Source: Chloroflexota bacterium
Lineage (GTDB): Bacteria > Chloroflexota > Anaerolineae > Anaerolineales > Anaerolineaceae
NCBI GenBank assembly: GCA_021779955.1
Contig: JAJXZS010000055.1
Span: 1-64,000 of the forward strand
DNA length: 64,000 nucleotides
Reading direction: 5' to 3'
In this document: piece after piece, positions 43,799 to 53,600 of the stretch
Numbering within the stretch: position 1 is the stretch's first letter
How the letters are laid out: the number at the start of each line of letters is the position of its first letter
Notes under the pieces: generated by a model
The model's input: the letters and a program-made list of their open reading frames with translations, nothing else
Told to the model about the DNA's origin: nothing
Databases searched by the model: none
Made by a program: the position numbers and the translations under genes

Positions 43799-43864
43799 TC
43801 ACGAGGTAAGCCTCTTTCTATCTTTCGATAGATGACTATACACATTCATGAGGGTATGCACGGG

Positions 43865-45652
43865 TTACTTATTGATTACGATCGTCGCAACGATGGGATC
43901 GTGATCGCTCACCTGCGAGGATTCGTCCAATGGAGTGTTTAGATGAGAGATCTTGGCAGTGAATTCGGAAATATTTTGAGATACAAGGATGTGATCGAAC
44001 AAAGATGCTCCCCCATCCATGAGGATCGAATACCGGTCAGCAGGGTTGATATCTGCAGCGGTATCGATAAGCATTTCCCTTTGAAGTGTCTTCAGTACCT
44101 CGCTCGCGTATTCGTCATTCATGTCTCCCGCAACGATGACGAGCGTATCCGGTGACTGTGAAAGCACCTGGGCAATCCAATGATTCACGTATGCAGCCTG
44201 CGCAATTCGCACCTGCAGCTCGGGTTCAGCCGGCGGTTGAATGCGTCCGTACTCAGGAGAATTTGCACTCTTGGAAATGAGGTGCAAGCCGATCACCAAG
44301 ACCTGCCTTTCGCCAAAGCTGAACAAGCCCACTGCCGGTTTTCGGCTGTTCTCAAAGGATGGATCATCCCAACCGATCAGCATGGGATTGGGTTTGATGG
44401 TTATATGCCCAGAATATCCAACTTCAACGCCACCGTTTTTCGTCAATCTCCCTGAACTGCCCGCAATCTTCAGCTTGCTGTCCTTGCGCAACAGGAATAC
44501 GGTGCGGATATTTCCACCATTGATCCCGCCGCTAGAATTGTTTTCCGAAGGAAAATCAAAATACTCATATTCAGGTCCACCTGCAGAACCTATCGCGGCG
44601 ATCAACATTTCGAGATTGACATCTGCGTTGATTACGGCGTCATCTTTTTCACCGCTGTCATCCTCCACTTCTTCAAGCACCAACAGATCAGGTGCGCAAA
44701 TGTCATTTGCGATCTGGATTGCCAAAGATTTGATTCTTGATGAAGAAGAATATTGGGAGAAATTACGGAGGTTATAATTGGCTACGCGCAATTCGTTTGA
44801 AAACGAATCGGCGCAATAAAACATTTTGCTTTCGTTTTGACCTTCCTCAATGTTTACTTCACTGATTGGATCGAGCTTATAGTTGCCATAATCATAGATC
44901 AGCACCCCTTCCATCCCCGATACAAGTGTATCGCCAACATTAACCTTCGTTTTCCAATTATCGGGAAGCGCGATCATGATTCGATCGGGTCTGCGATCCT
45001 CTTCGGACATGACAGCCGCCTGCGGTGAGGCTGAATCTCTTTGGTCACTGCCCGCTTCCACAACCACAATCTCATTGTAGTCATTGCGAGGGCCAACGAC
45101 GACCATCTCAGGCAGTTCGACGAGCATAAACTCAAGGCTCTCATAGAAATCCAATCCATCGGTTTCGGGGTCGAAGATCCTCATCGCGTCATCTTCGACG
45201 ATCTTCTCGGGGAAGACTCTGCCCTCTTTACCCAGGACTACCGGCTCAACCCAACTGCTGCTGCTCGAAATTACCTTTACTCTCGCATGCGTTATTTCGG
45301 TTTGCGACAGGTTATTCTGCTCCAGGGTTCCCGGCGTGAATTCAGCCACGGTGCCACTGACCGCTACGCGCTGACCTACGAGCACCTCCACGTATTCATT
45401 TGTATGAATATAAAGAGCCTCTGAACTGCAATCCAGCCCATCCGGCTGGTCTGACTCGATCACAAATCCGTTGGAATATTTCTTCGTCACGATTCCGTCA
45501 ACATCTCTGACATACTGCCCTTCCAAAGGAGAAATGTGCGCGCACCCTTGAATATCATGGATTTCGATGCTCCGATCACTGCCCCCATTCCTCCAGCAAG
45601 AAACCGCAAGCAGCATACACACTAAAGCGATAGCAATGAGTTTGGCTTTCAT
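43865..45652 (-). CDS. Secreted lipoprotein nuclease, endonuclease/exonuclease/phosphatase family (ExeM/NucH-like)
   Basis: A 595-residue exported protein. The signal peptide ends in a lipobox (CMLLAVSCW). Residues about 35-130 look like an OB-fold as in extracellular nucleases (GCAHISPLEGQYVRDVDGIV). The catalytic EEP domain has RVANYNLRNF, VLEEVEDDSG (metal Glu), VIVAGDMNDEY (Asp/Asn) and VSDHDPIVA (final Asp-His). It probably degrades extracellular DNA for nutrients. ATG 45652 follows GAGGGG; a longer in-frame reading was rejected. It is divergent from glpK. Confidence 0.87.
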   Translation of the reverse strand: MKAKLIAIALVCMLLAVSCWRNGGSDRSIEIHDIQGCAHISPLEGQYVRDVDGIVTKKYSNGFVIESDQPDGLDCSSEALYIHTNEYVEVLVGQRVAVSGTVAEFTPGTLEQNNLSQTEITHARVKVISSSSSWVEPVVLGKEGRVFPEKIVEDDAMRIFDPETDGLDFYESLEFMLVELPEMVVVGPRNDYNEIVVVEAGSDQRDSASPQAAVMSEEDRRPDRIMIALPDNWKTKVNVGDTLVSGMEGVLIYDYGNYKLDPISEVNIEEGQNESKMFYCADSFSNELRVANYNLRNFSQYSSSSRIKSLAIQIANDICAPDLLVLEEVEDDSGEKDDAVINADVNLEMLIAAIGSAGGPEYEYFDFPSENNSSGGINGGNIRTVFLLRKDSKLKIAGSSGRLTKNGGVEVGYSGHITIKPNPMLIGWDDPSFENSRKPAVGLFSFGERQVLVIGLHLISKSANSPEYGRIQPPAEPELQVRIAQAAYVNHWIAQVLSQSPDTLVIVAGDMNDEYASEVLKTLQREMLIDTAADINPADRYSILMDGGASLFDHILVSQNISEFTAKISHLNTPLDESSQVSDHDPIVATIVINK

Positions 45653-45727
45653 GGACCCCTCGCTCTGAGTTGATTTCACTCTAATTGTATAATCGTTTTT
45701 GTACCATATCGATTTAAGGAGTGTCTC

Positions 45728-47239
45728 ATGGCCAGGTTTGTAGCTGCAATCGATCAGGGCACCACAAGTACCCGTTTCATCCTTTTTGACCACAATGGCA
45801 AGATCGCCGGAATCGACCAAAAGGAACACCGCCAGATTTATCCTGCTGCAGGGTGGGTGGAACATGATCCAATAGAAATATGGAACAACACCCTCGAGCT
45901 GATCGGCAACACCATGCGCAAATCCGGCCTCAGTTCAGAGGATATTGCCGCCCTAGGCATCACCAATCAGCGCGAGACCACCTTACTTTGGAACCGGGTC
46001 ACGGGGCATCCTTATTCCAATGCAATTGTCTGGCAGGACACCCGCACAAGTGAAATCTGCACACAACTTGAAGCAAACGATGGAGCTTCATTCTTCAAAC
46101 AGCGCACCGGCCTTCCCCTTGCCACATACTTCTCCGGACCCAAAATCAAATGGATTCTCGATCATTCAGAACAGGCCAGAAAAGATGCTGAAAATGGACT
46201 TGTGGCCTTCGGCAATATGGATACCTGGCTCCTCTGGAATCTTACAGGTGGCTTGCAGGGCGGCGTCCACGTGACCGATGTGACCAACGCATCACGAACT
46301 TTATTAATGAACCTCGACACCCTTTCATGGGATCAAGATCTGATCGACCGCATGAGAATACCCGCGTCAGTTCTTCCGCGCATATGCTCCAGCTCAGAGA
46401 CTTATGGGTTCAGCCATTACGGTTTGACCAACGTACCGATCAGCGGCGACCTGGGTGACCAACAAGCTGCTTTGTTCGGCCAGGTATGCTTCGAGCCAGG
46501 TGATGCCAAAAATACCTACGGCACAGGCTGTTTCATGCTGCTCAACACAGGCGAGAAGCATATCGAAAGTAAAAACGGCCTGCTGACAACACTGGGTTAC
46601 AAGCTAGACAATCAGCCGGCAGTCTACTGCCTCGAAGGGTCGATCGCCATTACAGGCGCTCTTGTACAATGGCTGCGCGACAATCTGAAAATCATCGAGC
46701 ATTCCTCTGACATTGAGCCACTGGCGCGAACGGTCGAAGACAATGGCGATGTCTATATTGTTCCTGCGTTCTCGGGCCTGTTCGCCCCGTATTGGCGCTC
46801 GGATGCGCGCGGCGTTATTACCGGACTCACACGCTACGCAAACAGCGGTCATATTGCCAGGGCTGTCCTTGAAGCCACTGCATTCCAAACCAAGGAAGTG
46901 CTCGAAGCCATGGAATCCGATTCAGGGGTGAAGTTGACATCGCTAAAAGTCGACGGCGGTATGGTGGTCAATGATCTGCTGATGCAATTTCAGGCGGATA
47001 TCCTCGACGTTCCAGTCGTCCGTCCGCAGGTTGCCGAGACGACAGCGCTCGGAGCAGCCTACGCTGCCGGCCTGGCGGTAGGATTTTGGGGCGAACTGGA
47101 TGAACTTCGTGCAAATTGGGCAAGAGACAAAGAATGGATCCCCAATATGGAAACCTCTCATCGAGAAGCCTTGATGGCCAAATGGAAGAAGGCCGTTTCC
47201 CGCTCTTTTGATTGGATCGATCCCACGGCAGCCCGATAA
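45728..47239 (+). CDS. glpK: Glycerol kinase
   Basis: A 503-residue FGGY-family kinase. Motifs: [16 protein letters not shown] (phosphate 1), [41 protein letters not shown] (adenosine/phosphate 2 region, given here as the span near 240-270), and [16 protein letters not shown]. It phosphorylates glycerol to glycerol 3-phosphate, which with plsX at 55.6 kb feeds glycerolipid synthesis or catabolism. AAGGAG precedes ATG 45728. A TATAAT in the 75-base divergent gap may serve it, without a clear -35. No glycerol facilitator or dehydrogenase is adjacent. Confidence 0.96.
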   Translation: MARFVAAIDQGTTSTRFILFDHNGKIAGIDQKEHRQIYPAAGWVEHDPIEIWNNTLELIGNTMRKSGLSSEDIAALGITNQRETTLLWNRVTGHPYSNAIVWQDTRTSEICTQLEANDGASFFKQRTGLPLATYFSGPKIKWILDHSEQARKDAENGLVAFGNMDTWLLWNLTGGLQGGVHVTDVTNASRTLLMNLDTLSWDQDLIDRMRIPASVLPRICSSSETYGFSHYGLTNVPISGDLGDQQAALFGQVCFEPGDAKNTYGTGCFMLLNTGEKHIESKNGLLTTLGYKLDNQPAVYCLEGSIAITGALVQWLRDNLKIIEHSSDIEPLARTVEDNGDVYIVPAFSGLFAPYWRSDARGVITGLTRYANSGHIARAVLEATAFQTKEVLEAMESDSGVKLTSLKVDGGMVVNDLLMQFQADILDVPVVRPQVAETTALGAAYAAGLAVGFWGELDELRANWARDKEWIPNMETSHREALMAKWKKAVSRSFDWIDPTAAR

Positions 47240-47247
47240 TTCCTACC

Positions 47248-47276
47248 TTGACCAGCATTGGCTTCAAAGATAAAAT
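47248..47276 (+). promoter_or_regulatory. Promoter of the ribosomal protein L25 gene
   Basis: TTGACC (47248-47253), 17-base spacer, TAAAAT (47271-47276). Initiation near 47283 gives an 80-base leader. It lies right after the glpK stop, so rplY need not depend on glpK transcription. Confidence 0.6.
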
Positions 47277-47282
47277 TCGTAT

Positions 47283-47300
47283 TTGCCTGACCTCAGGCAA
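47283..47300. repeat. Palindrome at the predicted start of the rplY transcript
   Basis: TTGCCTGACCTCAGGCAA, eight-base arms around CC. It falls exactly at +1 to +18 of the predicted transcript, so it could be an operator or a 5' stabilising hairpin. It lacks a T-run. Confidence 0.5.
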
Positions 47301-47362
47301 TCATTCTCTAATAGAGCGAAGGTAACCGGTTATGCTGGTGAGAGGCGCTCGAAGGAAAAAAG

Positions 47363-48016
47363 ATGGAAAAGCTAGTGATCAAAGCTGTAAAACGCGAAGT
47401 AATCGGCAAGAAAGTCGGTGTTTTGCGTCGTGAAGGCAAACTGCCCGGTGTAATCTACGGGCATAATTTCGAGGCGCTCCCGATTTTAATGGACCTCAAA
47501 GAAGCATCCAAGGTACTGAGCATTTCCACCGCATCGACGATTATCAATGTCGTGGTCGATGGCAAGGAACATGCAGCTCTGGTGCGCGAGAAGCAGAAGG
47601 ATTATCTGCGCAACACGTTCATCCATGCGGACTTCCAGGCAGTCTCACTGACTGAAAAGTTGCGCGCCAAGGTCAATATCGAACTCGTCGGCACTGCACC
47701 TGCGATCCGCAACTTTAATGGCGTGGTCGTTGAAGGTGTCAGCTCGATCAATGTCGAGGCGCTTCCCGGGGATCTGCCGGAACGGTTCACCGTCGATGTA
47801 TCTCACCTTGAGAACATTGGCGATGGTATCTATCTACGGGATCTCGAAATACCCTCCGGCGTCGAACTACTCGATGCTTTGGAAGAACTTGTCGTGCTCA
47901 TCACGGCTCCTGCTGCAGAAGAAGTCGAAGAGGCTCCTGCTGTCGAAAGCGCTGCGGATGTGGAAGTGATCGAGAAAGGCAAGAAGGTAGAAGAAGGCGA
48001 AGAAGAAGCAAGCTAG
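47363..48016 (+). CDS. rplY: Ribosomal protein L25, two-domain CTC form
   Basis: A 217-residue protein. The N-terminal L25 5S-rRNA-binding domain (about 1-90) has GKKVGVLRREGKLPGVIYG. The C-terminal beta domain (about 95-185) has the TL5/CTC pattern, ending IPSGVELLDALEELV. The tail is strongly acidic and Ala/Glu-rich (from about 188). The long form is typical of general stress protein CTC rather than the short E. coli L25. AAGGA precedes ATG 47363. Confidence 0.93.
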   Translation: MEKLVIKAVKREVIGKKVGVLRREGKLPGVIYGHNFEALPILMDLKEASKVLSISTASTIINVVVDGKEHAALVREKQKDYLRNTFIHADFQAVSLTEKLRAKVNIELVGTAPAIRNFNGVVVEGVSSINVEALPGDLPERFTVDVSHLENIGDGIYLRDLEIPSGVELLDALEELVVLITAPAAEEVEEAPAVESAADVEVIEKGKKVEEGEEEAS

Positions 48017-48046
48017 TTCTCCTTTTTTCATCACCGAATGTCAAAA

Positions 48047-48072
48047 CAATGCCGGAGTTAATTCTCCGGCAT
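48047..48072. terminator. Bidirectional terminator between rplY and the NUDIX gene
   Basis: Stem AATGCCGGAG / CTCCGGCATT with loop TTAATT, followed by TTTGTTTAT on the plus strand and by TGTTTTG on the minus strand. The minus-strand NUDIX stop codon (TAA, 48060-48058) lies in the loop, so one arm is also coding. Confidence 0.85.
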
Positions 48073-48660
48073 TTTGTTTATCAGCCTTAAGAGTTCGTGA
48101 GTGATCCTTGCGGTGATCCCCCAAAGTATTTCGCCCTCATACAGGTGGTAATGGATCACGGATACCGTTTCACCGTTTTGCAGTTTTCTTGGGCGATCTT
48201 CCCAATTATTCTGGTTTGACAACCACCTAATCGGAATGCAAAATGTCCGCGCCACTTCACTTGGATTGTTGCGAACAACCACCGGCCAGTCTATCACACC
48301 TACAACCGGCTTCAAGAAATACCCAGAGACCGTATGGAACGCCTGCAGGCTGCCAAGTATTGAGATTTTGTCCGGTGTCAGGCCGATTTCCTCCCAGGTT
48401 TCTCTCAGCGCCGTTGCCACGAAATCGTGGTCCACTTTTTCTACGGCGCCTCCCGGAAAAGAGACTTCGCCCTTGTGATCCACCAGGTTGTCTGCCCTGC
48501 GAGTGAAAAGCAGACTCCATTCTCCATCCTTCTTCAGCAAAGGCACCAGTACAGCTGCCATCTTTTCGTACGGAGGCACATCTGGAAATTCGGCTATCGA
48601 ATCTTGCAGTTGTGTACTTAAAAAATCTATGACGGGATCCAAGGGATAACTGCCAGCCAT
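48058..48660 (-). CDS. NUDIX hydrolase of the CoA pyrophosphatase (NudL) type
   Basis: About 200 residues. The UPF0035/CoA-pyrophosphatase motif LLFTRRADNLVDHKGEVSFP is followed by the Nudix box GGAVEKVDHDFVATALRE then TWEEIGL. These enzymes cleave CoA or its derivatives to 4'-phosphopantetheine and 3',5'-ADP. ATG 48660 is four bases after the trmI stop. A longer start at ATG 48702, with GAGGAA upstream inside trmI, is equally possible, so the true N-terminus is open. It is the last gene of the nifS operon. Confidence 0.88.
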   Translation of the reverse strand: MAGSYPLDPVIDFLSTQLQDSIAEFPDVPPYEKMAAVLVPLLKKDGEWSLLFTRRADNLVDHKGEVSFPGGAVEKVDHDFVATALRETWEEIGLTPDKISILGSLQAFHTVSGYFLKPVVGVIDWPVVVRNNPSEVARTFCIPIRWLSNQNNWEDRPRKLQNGETVSVIHYHLYEGEILWGITARITHELLRLINKMPEN

Positions 48661-48664
48661 GCTT

Positions 48665-49558
48665 TTACTCAGATTCAGATTCTTCGATGTCTTTCCTGGC
48701 ATCCCCAAATTCCTCGTCCAGAACGCTGACCATCTTGGTTTCCTTGAGCAGTTTGTGATCCATTTGATTCGGGTCGATATTTACCGGCCTGCCGAATACG
48801 AGATACCCGGTATGTGCCACCATCCGATCCGTTGGCCTGAATCTGAGTGGTTCGGGTTTGTAATACCGCACAGAGACTTCGCAGACATCGATGAAGGCAA
48901 AGTTGTTCTGCCTCAACGCGTTCAAGACCATAATCACCTGATTGGTGGTTGGGCAAATACACGCGAAGTAGCCACCCAATTTGAGCCCGACCCGCGCCTG
49001 GCCGATATAATCATACGGGTTGGCCACATCGAGGATCAGCGCATCGACTCCTGTCTGGTCAAATCCTCCTGCTATGTCCTTAACGAAGAATTCGATATTC
49101 TCGGTCAGTCCCAACCGGTCAAGGTTTCTGCGCGCGACGGCCTGAGTAGATTCTTTGATTTCATATGAAAAGACCCTGCCCTCTTTTCCCACAGCGTAAG
49201 CCAATGCGATCGTCAGGGCTCCGCTTCCTGTTCCTGCCTCAATCACGCTCACACCGGGTCCTATCCCCATGGTGTGCAGCATAAAGGCGATATCTTTGGG
49301 ATACAAGATCTGCGTTGCGCGGGGGATTTCCTTCAAGAGATCGGGCAGCGCCGGCTGTAACATAAAGAACGGGCTTCCATTGTGGCTGAATACCTGGCTC
49401 CCCCACTCTTTCCCAATCAAATCATCGTGCCTGACAATTCCGCGATGGGTGTGAAATTCGACCCCATACTCGAGCTTGAGCATGAAATGCTTGTAGCTCA
49501 ACCCCACCAATTCCACAAGGTCACCTTCTTGGGCAATACTTCCCTTTGATACGATCAC
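48665..49558 (-). CDS. trmI: tRNA (adenine-58-N1)-methyltransferase TrmI
   Basis: A 297-residue class I methyltransferase. An N-terminal beta barrel (about 1-65) is followed by the catalytic domain with YPKDIAFMLHTMGIGPGVSV, then IEAGTGSGALTIALA (SAM loop), and VDALILDVANPYDYI (the family D/P motif). It methylates A58 of the T-loop of tRNA. The start is GTG 49558 with a weak CAGG upstream. Two other tRNA-related genes (mnmA and its sulfur donor nifS) lie upstream in the same operon. Confidence 0.9.
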   Translation of the reverse strand: MIVSKGSIAQEGDLVELVGLSYKHFMLKLEYGVEFHTHRGIVRHDDLIGKEWGSQVFSHNGSPFFMLQPALPDLLKEIPRATQILYPKDIAFMLHTMGIGPGVSVIEAGTGSGALTIALAYAVGKEGRVFSYEIKESTQAVARRNLDRLGLTENIEFFVKDIAGGFDQTGVDALILDVANPYDYIGQARVGLKLGGYFACICPTTNQVIMVLNALRQNNFAFIDVCEVSVRYYKPEPLRFRPTDRMVAHTGYLVFGRPVNIDPNQMDHKLLKETKMVSVLDEEFGDARKDIEESESE

Positions 49559-49575
49559 TCTGCCTGCTTTCTATG

Positions 49576-49845
49576 CTACCTGGCTTCGACCTGGACCTGG
49601 CCAAGCCAATTGCCCAGGAAAAGGAAGAGCAAGGTGAAAAGAATGGCGATGCCCAAATTCAGCGGCCCCAATTGCAGGAAGTGCCATCCCATCCATTGGG
49701 CAAGCAGATGGCCGACCCAAAACCCCACCCAGGCGAAGATATTGAAAAGGAGCAGCTTACCCAGCTTTCCTCCGCGCCAAAAGTGGAAGGCGCAACCCAG
49801 GATCGATGCGATCATGCAGCCCAAGATAAACGATGGAAAGGTCAT
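49576..49845 (-). CDS. Small membrane protein between mnmA and trmI
   Basis: An 89-residue hydrophobic protein that I do not recognise. Segments at about 4-20, 28-50 and 60-82 could cross the membrane. Aromatic and Gly residues are frequent (FHFWRGG, WVGFWVGH, WMGWHFLQLG). AAGGA stands seven bases before ATG 49845. It is 15 bases after mnmA and 17 before trmI, so it is part of the tRNA modification operon, with no obvious functional tie. Confidence 0.72.
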   Translation of the reverse strand: MTFPSFILGCMIASILGCAFHFWRGGKLGKLLLFNIFAWVGFWVGHLLAQWMGWHFLQLGPLNLGIAILFTLLFLFLGNWLGQVQVEAR

Positions 49846-49860
49846 GGAAGTTTCCTTATC

Positions 49861-50922
49861 CTATTGAATGATTCCACTGGCAACAACTTCATCACCATCA
49901 TAGAATACAGCAATTTGCCCGGGAGTGATATCCAGAACAGGCTCTTCGAGTATCACATCCAGTTTACCGTTTTGAATATCAATCAATGAGCAACCCACCG
50001 GAGATGCCTTATAACGGGTCTTCACCATGTATTTGTCCGCGGACTGAATTCCTCCCGGGCTTATATTGAGGTCTCGGGCCGTGAACCTGTCTCTCCCGAG
50101 CTCTGCTCTTGAACCTACCACAATTGCATTCTGCGCAGCATCCTTGCTCAGAACATAGACCGGTTCGCGATTGCCTGCGCCAAGACCTTTACGCTGACCA
50201 ATCGTAAAATTGGCCAGTCCTGCATGAGTTCCGACTCGCATTCCACTCGAATCGACCATCTGCCCTTCTACAAAGGCTTCAGGCGCATGTCGCTTCAAGA
50301 AATCACGGTAACCCAATTTTCCGACGAAACATAAGTCTTGTGAATCACGCCGGTCTGCGACGGGCAAACCTTTTTCGCGGGCAATGGCTCGAATCTGCAC
50401 TTTGCGATAGCCGCCCAGGGGCAGCAACGTATGACTCAACTGTTCCCGGGTCAATCCTGATAAGACGTATGACTGATCCTTGGTTTCATCGACGCCTTTC
50501 CTCAGGCGCACGAATTCGCCTTCCCGCTCAAGCCTGGCGTAATGGCCAGTGGCGAGGAAATCATTGCCGTTTTGCAGTACAAAATCCAACAGAACTCCCC
50601 AACGAATCCAGCGGTTGCAGTTGAAGCAAGGATTCGGTGTGAATCCGTTTGCATAATCGCTAATAAAACCATCCACGATCCTGGCTTTGAAGAGGTCGCG
50701 CACGTCCAGCACGTAGAAAGGGATTCCGAGGATCGATGCGACCTCTCTGGCTTGCCTGATCGCTTCGGGCGGGCAGCAGGAATTCTCTTTTTCGCCGCAT
50801 TCATCGGCCCAAAGCTTCAGCATGATCCCCGAGACGTCATATCCCTCATCCAGTAGCAGAGCTGCGGCAACCGAGCTGTCCACGCCGCCGCTCATGGCAA
50901 CGACGACTTTCTTGCGCTCCAT
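49861..50922 (-). CDS. mnmA: tRNA-specific 2-thiouridylase MnmA
   Basis: A 353-residue enzyme. The PP-loop VVAMSGGVDSSVAALLL binds ATP. The catalytic cysteines are in FTPNPCFNCNRWI and DSQDLCFVGK, and NFTIGQRKGLG is the family signature. It puts sulfur on U34 of tRNA-Lys, -Glu and -Gln. ATG 50922 shares one base with the TGA of the cysteine desulfurase gene (TGATG), so donor and acceptor of the sulfur are translationally coupled. Confidence 0.96.
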   Translation of the reverse strand: MERKKVVVAMSGGVDSSVAAALLLDEGYDVSGIMLKLWADECGEKENSCCPPEAIRQAREVASILGIPFYVLDVRDLFKARIVDGFISDYANGFTPNPCFNCNRWIRWGVLLDFVLQNGNDFLATGHYARLEREGEFVRLRKGVDETKDQSYVLSGLTREQLSHTLLPLGGYRKVQIRAIAREKGLPVADRRDSQDLCFVGKLGYRDFLKRHAPEAFVEGQMVDSSGMRVGTHAGLANFTIGQRKGLGAGNREPVYVLSKDAAQNAIVVGSRAELGRDRFTARDLNISPGGIQSADKYMVKTRYKASPVGCSLIDIQNGKLDVILEEPVLDITPGQIAVFYDGDEVVASGIIQ

Positions 50923-52079
50923 CAAGAATTCCTCTTCCGGTTCGCTTCGATCAGCCCTGGCAATGCCCGGGTAAATGAATCGATATGCTCGTCAGTCGTT
51001 CCGCTGCCCAATGTCACACGCAACGAACCCAATGCCAGTTTCGGCTCGATCCCCAAAGCCAACAAGACATCTGAGGGTTGCGGATCGCCCGTCTTGCAGG
51101 CCGAACCCGATGAGCAGGCAAAACCCGCCATATCGAGCTGAACGAGCAGCCGGTTTCCATCTACGCTTTCGAAAACGAAACTAGCGTGATTTGGCAATCG
51201 TTCTTTCAGATCTCCGGTAACCATTGCGCCAGGGATCTCCTCGGTTACTCTTTCGATCAATCGATCCCGCATGTGGGTTAATTCGGGAGAGCGAACAGCC
51301 ATCCCCTCACGCGCAAGCAACAGGGCTTCAGCCATCCCGACTATGGATGGGACATTATGAGTACCTGCCCTCAGACCATTTTCCTGCTTTCCACCTGTAA
51401 TCTGCGGGAAAAGCTCCGGCTTCTTCCTGCTTACCAGCGCCCCAACGCCCTTCGGACCGTAGAATTTGTGCGCTCCGATCGAAATCAGATCGATCGGACT
51501 ATTCTCCAGGTCGAACTCGAGATGGGCTGCGGCCTGCACTGCATCCGAATGGAAAATGGCTCCTTTTCGATGGCAAACCTCTGCGATTTCACTGACCGGG
51601 TTGATCGTACCAATTTCGTTGTTGGCAAAAATGATCGAGACTACCGCGGTATCCTCATCGATCAGACGTTCGAGGTCTGTCAAATCGACTTTTCCTGAAC
51701 GATCCACCTTGACAAGGTGTACATCGAACCCGTATGCGTCACCCAACTGCTCAACCGTAGCCAACACGGCATGGTGTTCAACAGGACTGGTAATGATCTT
51801 ATTCTTCCCGTGCGTCCGTCTTTGCCACAGAGCTGTTCCCCTCACCGCCAGGTTGTCGCTCTCGCTGCCGCCGCTAGTGAAGATGACGCCGTCCGTCGAA
51901 ACATGAAACATCCCGGCAATCCCGGTTCTGGCATTATCGACAGCGGCTTCGGCTTGCTGTCCAAAGGTATGGATGCTCGATGGATTCCCGAAATCCTGTG
52001 TAAAAAAGGGCTCCATCTTCGCAAAAACGCGTCGATCCAATGGAGTCGTCGCGGCATAATCCAGATATATCCTATCCAT
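50922..52079 (-). CDS. Cysteine desulfurase (NifS/IscS family)
   Basis: A 385-residue PLP enzyme. It starts MDRIYLDYAATTPLDRRV; the PLP-binding His is in SPVEHHAVLAT, the Lys in ISIGAHKFYGPKG, and the mobile active-site Cys in FACSSGSACKTGDPQPS. It releases sulfur from cysteine as a persulfide for MnmA and possibly Fe-S clusters. GGAG stands nine bases before ATG 52079, and an upstream in-frame extension was rejected. It is first in the operon nifS-mnmA-small membrane protein-trmI-nudix. Confidence 0.94.
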   Translation of the reverse strand: MDRIYLDYAATTPLDRRVFAKMEPFFTQDFGNPSSIHTFGQQAEAAVDNARTGIAGMFHVSTDGVIFTSGGSESDNLAVRGTALWQRRTHGKNKIITSPVEHHAVLATVEQLGDAYGFDVHLVKVDRSGKVDLTDLERLIDEDTAVVSIIFANNEIGTINPVSEIAEVCHRKGAIFHSDAVQAAAHLEFDLENSPIDLISIGAHKFYGPKGVGALVSRKKPELFPQITGGKQENGLRAGTHNVPSIVGMAEALLLAREGMAVRSPELTHMRDRLIERVTEEIPGAMVTGDLKERLPNHASFVFESVDGNRLLVQLDMAGFACSSGSACKTGDPQPSDVLLALGIEPKLALGSLRVTLGSGTTDEHIDSFTRALPGLIEANRKRNS

Positions 52080-52098
52080 AATTGATCTCCAATCGCGT

Positions 52099-52107
52099 AT
52101 TATAGCA
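52099..52107 (-). promoter_or_regulatory. Extended -10 promoter of the nifS-mnmA-trmI operon
   Basis: TGCTATAAT on the minus strand, 19 bases before ATG 52079. There is no strong -35 hexamer, as expected for an extended -10 promoter. It is the same nonamer as before the histidine kinase gene and in the 29.4 kb orphan promoter. Confidence 0.6.
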
Positions 52108-52178
52108 TGCCCTTTCCTCATCAATCGAATTCATTGCTGTTATAATTAATTGACATTTTATAAGAATAGGGAGATACC

Positions 52179-53600
52179 ATGGGTTCAAAGATCGTATTTG
52201 GAACAGACGGATGGCGCGGCGCAATAGCAGAAGACTATACTTTCGAAAATGTACGGCGCTGTGCCCAGGGGTTCGCCTTTTATTTACTCCACCATGGCAA
52301 ACAAGGTCAAACGCTGGTCATCGGCTACGACAAACGCTTTCTCTCTGAAGATTTTGCTCTCGCTGCTGCAGAAGTGATGGCAGGCAATGACTTTTACGTT
52401 CTGCTGACGGACGGCGCAACACCTACACCTGTGATCGCCTACGCCGTTGTGGATAAAAAGGCAACCGGCGCGATCAACATCACCGCTTCACACAATCCCC
52501 CGATCGATAACGGCTTCAAGGTTCGCGATGAGCACGGCGGTGCGATCGCTCCGGATGGCCTGAAAGAGATCGAAAGCCTGATCCCGGATTCGGAAGCCGA
52601 TTGTAAACGCATGCCCGCTAAAGATGCTCAGGCGTCCGGGAAGATCACATACTTCGATGCTTCCATCGATTACATCGTCCATCTCAAGGACTTGATCGAT
52701 CTCGAACCCATCAAGAATGCCGGGCTGAATATCGTCGTCGATGCCATGTGGGGCAACGGCGCTGGCTGGTTCACCCGCCTTCTCGCGGGCGGCAAGACCA
52801 AAGTGATGGAAATTCACAACACGCGCAATCCGATCTTTCCCGAGATGAAGCGCCCGGAGCCCATTCCCCCGAATATCAATGTCGGTCTGCGTACGACAGT
52901 GGAGCAAAATGCGGACGCTCTTCTGATCACGGATGGCGATGCAGACCGCCTGGGTGTCGGTGATGAAAACGGCGTGTTTGTTAATCAACTCCAGGTTTAC
53001 GGTTTGCTGGCTTTCTATCTCCTGGAAGTGCGCAAAGAGCGTGGCGCTATCGTCAAGACGCTTTCTACCACCAGCATGCTCGAAAAGCTGGGTAAGTTGT
53101 ATGACGTTCCTGTGTACGAAACCGGCGTCGGATTCAAATACGTCGCTCCAAAGATGATGGAGACAGATGCGATGATCGGCGGCGAGGAATCCGGAGGGTA
53201 TGCGTTCCGCGGTAATGTTCCAGAAAGAGATGGCATCCTTGCCGGCCTGTACATGCTCGATTTCATGGTCAAACTGAACAAGAAACCGTCCGAATTGCTT
53301 GCGCTTCTCTTCAGCAAGGTCGGTGCGCATTACTACGACCGCATCGATACAAGTTTCGACGGCAATCGCAGTGACCGCGAAAAGATGATCCTGAATGAAC
53401 ATCCCAGGGAGATAGGCGGGCTCAAGGTGACCGGCCTTAACACCCTGGATGGTTACAAATTCATCCTGGAAGATGGCGGCTGGCTGCTGATTCGCTTCTC
53501 TGGCACCGAAGCGATTATGCGCGTCTATTGTGAGACCACGCATCAGGATAAGGTCCAGGCCATCTTGCACGATGGATTGAAGATCGCGGGATTGGCTTGA
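52179..53600 (+). CDS. Phosphoglucomutase/phosphomannomutase
   Basis: A 473-residue alpha-D-phosphohexomutase. The four site motifs are in order: catalytic Ser in [13 protein letters not shown], metal site [10 protein letters not shown], sugar-binding [10 protein letters not shown] and phosphate-binding [12 protein letters not shown]. It interconverts hexose 1- and 6-phosphates; whether glucose or mannose is preferred cannot be told. GGGAGA precedes ATG 52179. A TATAAT lies in the 99-base divergent gap with the nifS operon. The tatD start follows the stop directly. Confidence 0.93.
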   Translation: MGSKIVFGTDGWRGAIAEDYTFENVRRCAQGFAFYLLHHGKQGQTLVIGYDKRFLSEDFALAAAEVMAGNDFYVLLTDGATPTPVIAYAVVDKKATGAINITASHNPPIDNGFKVRDEHGGAIAPDGLKEIESLIPDSEADCKRMPAKDAQASGKITYFDASIDYIVHLKDLIDLEPIKNAGLNIVVDAMWGNGAGWFTRLLAGGKTKVMEIHNTRNPIFPEMKRPEPIPPNINVGLRTTVEQNADALLITDGDADRLGVGDENGVFVNQLQVYGLLAFYLLEVRKERGAIVKTLSTTSMLEKLGKLYDVPVYETGVGFKYVAPKMMETDAMIGGEESGGYAFRGNVPERDGILAGLYMLDFMVKLNKKPSELLALLFSKVGAHYYDRIDTSFDGNRSDREKMILNEHPREIGGLKVTGLNTLDGYKFILEDGGWLLIRFSGTEAIMRVYCETTHQDKVQAILHDGLKIAGLA

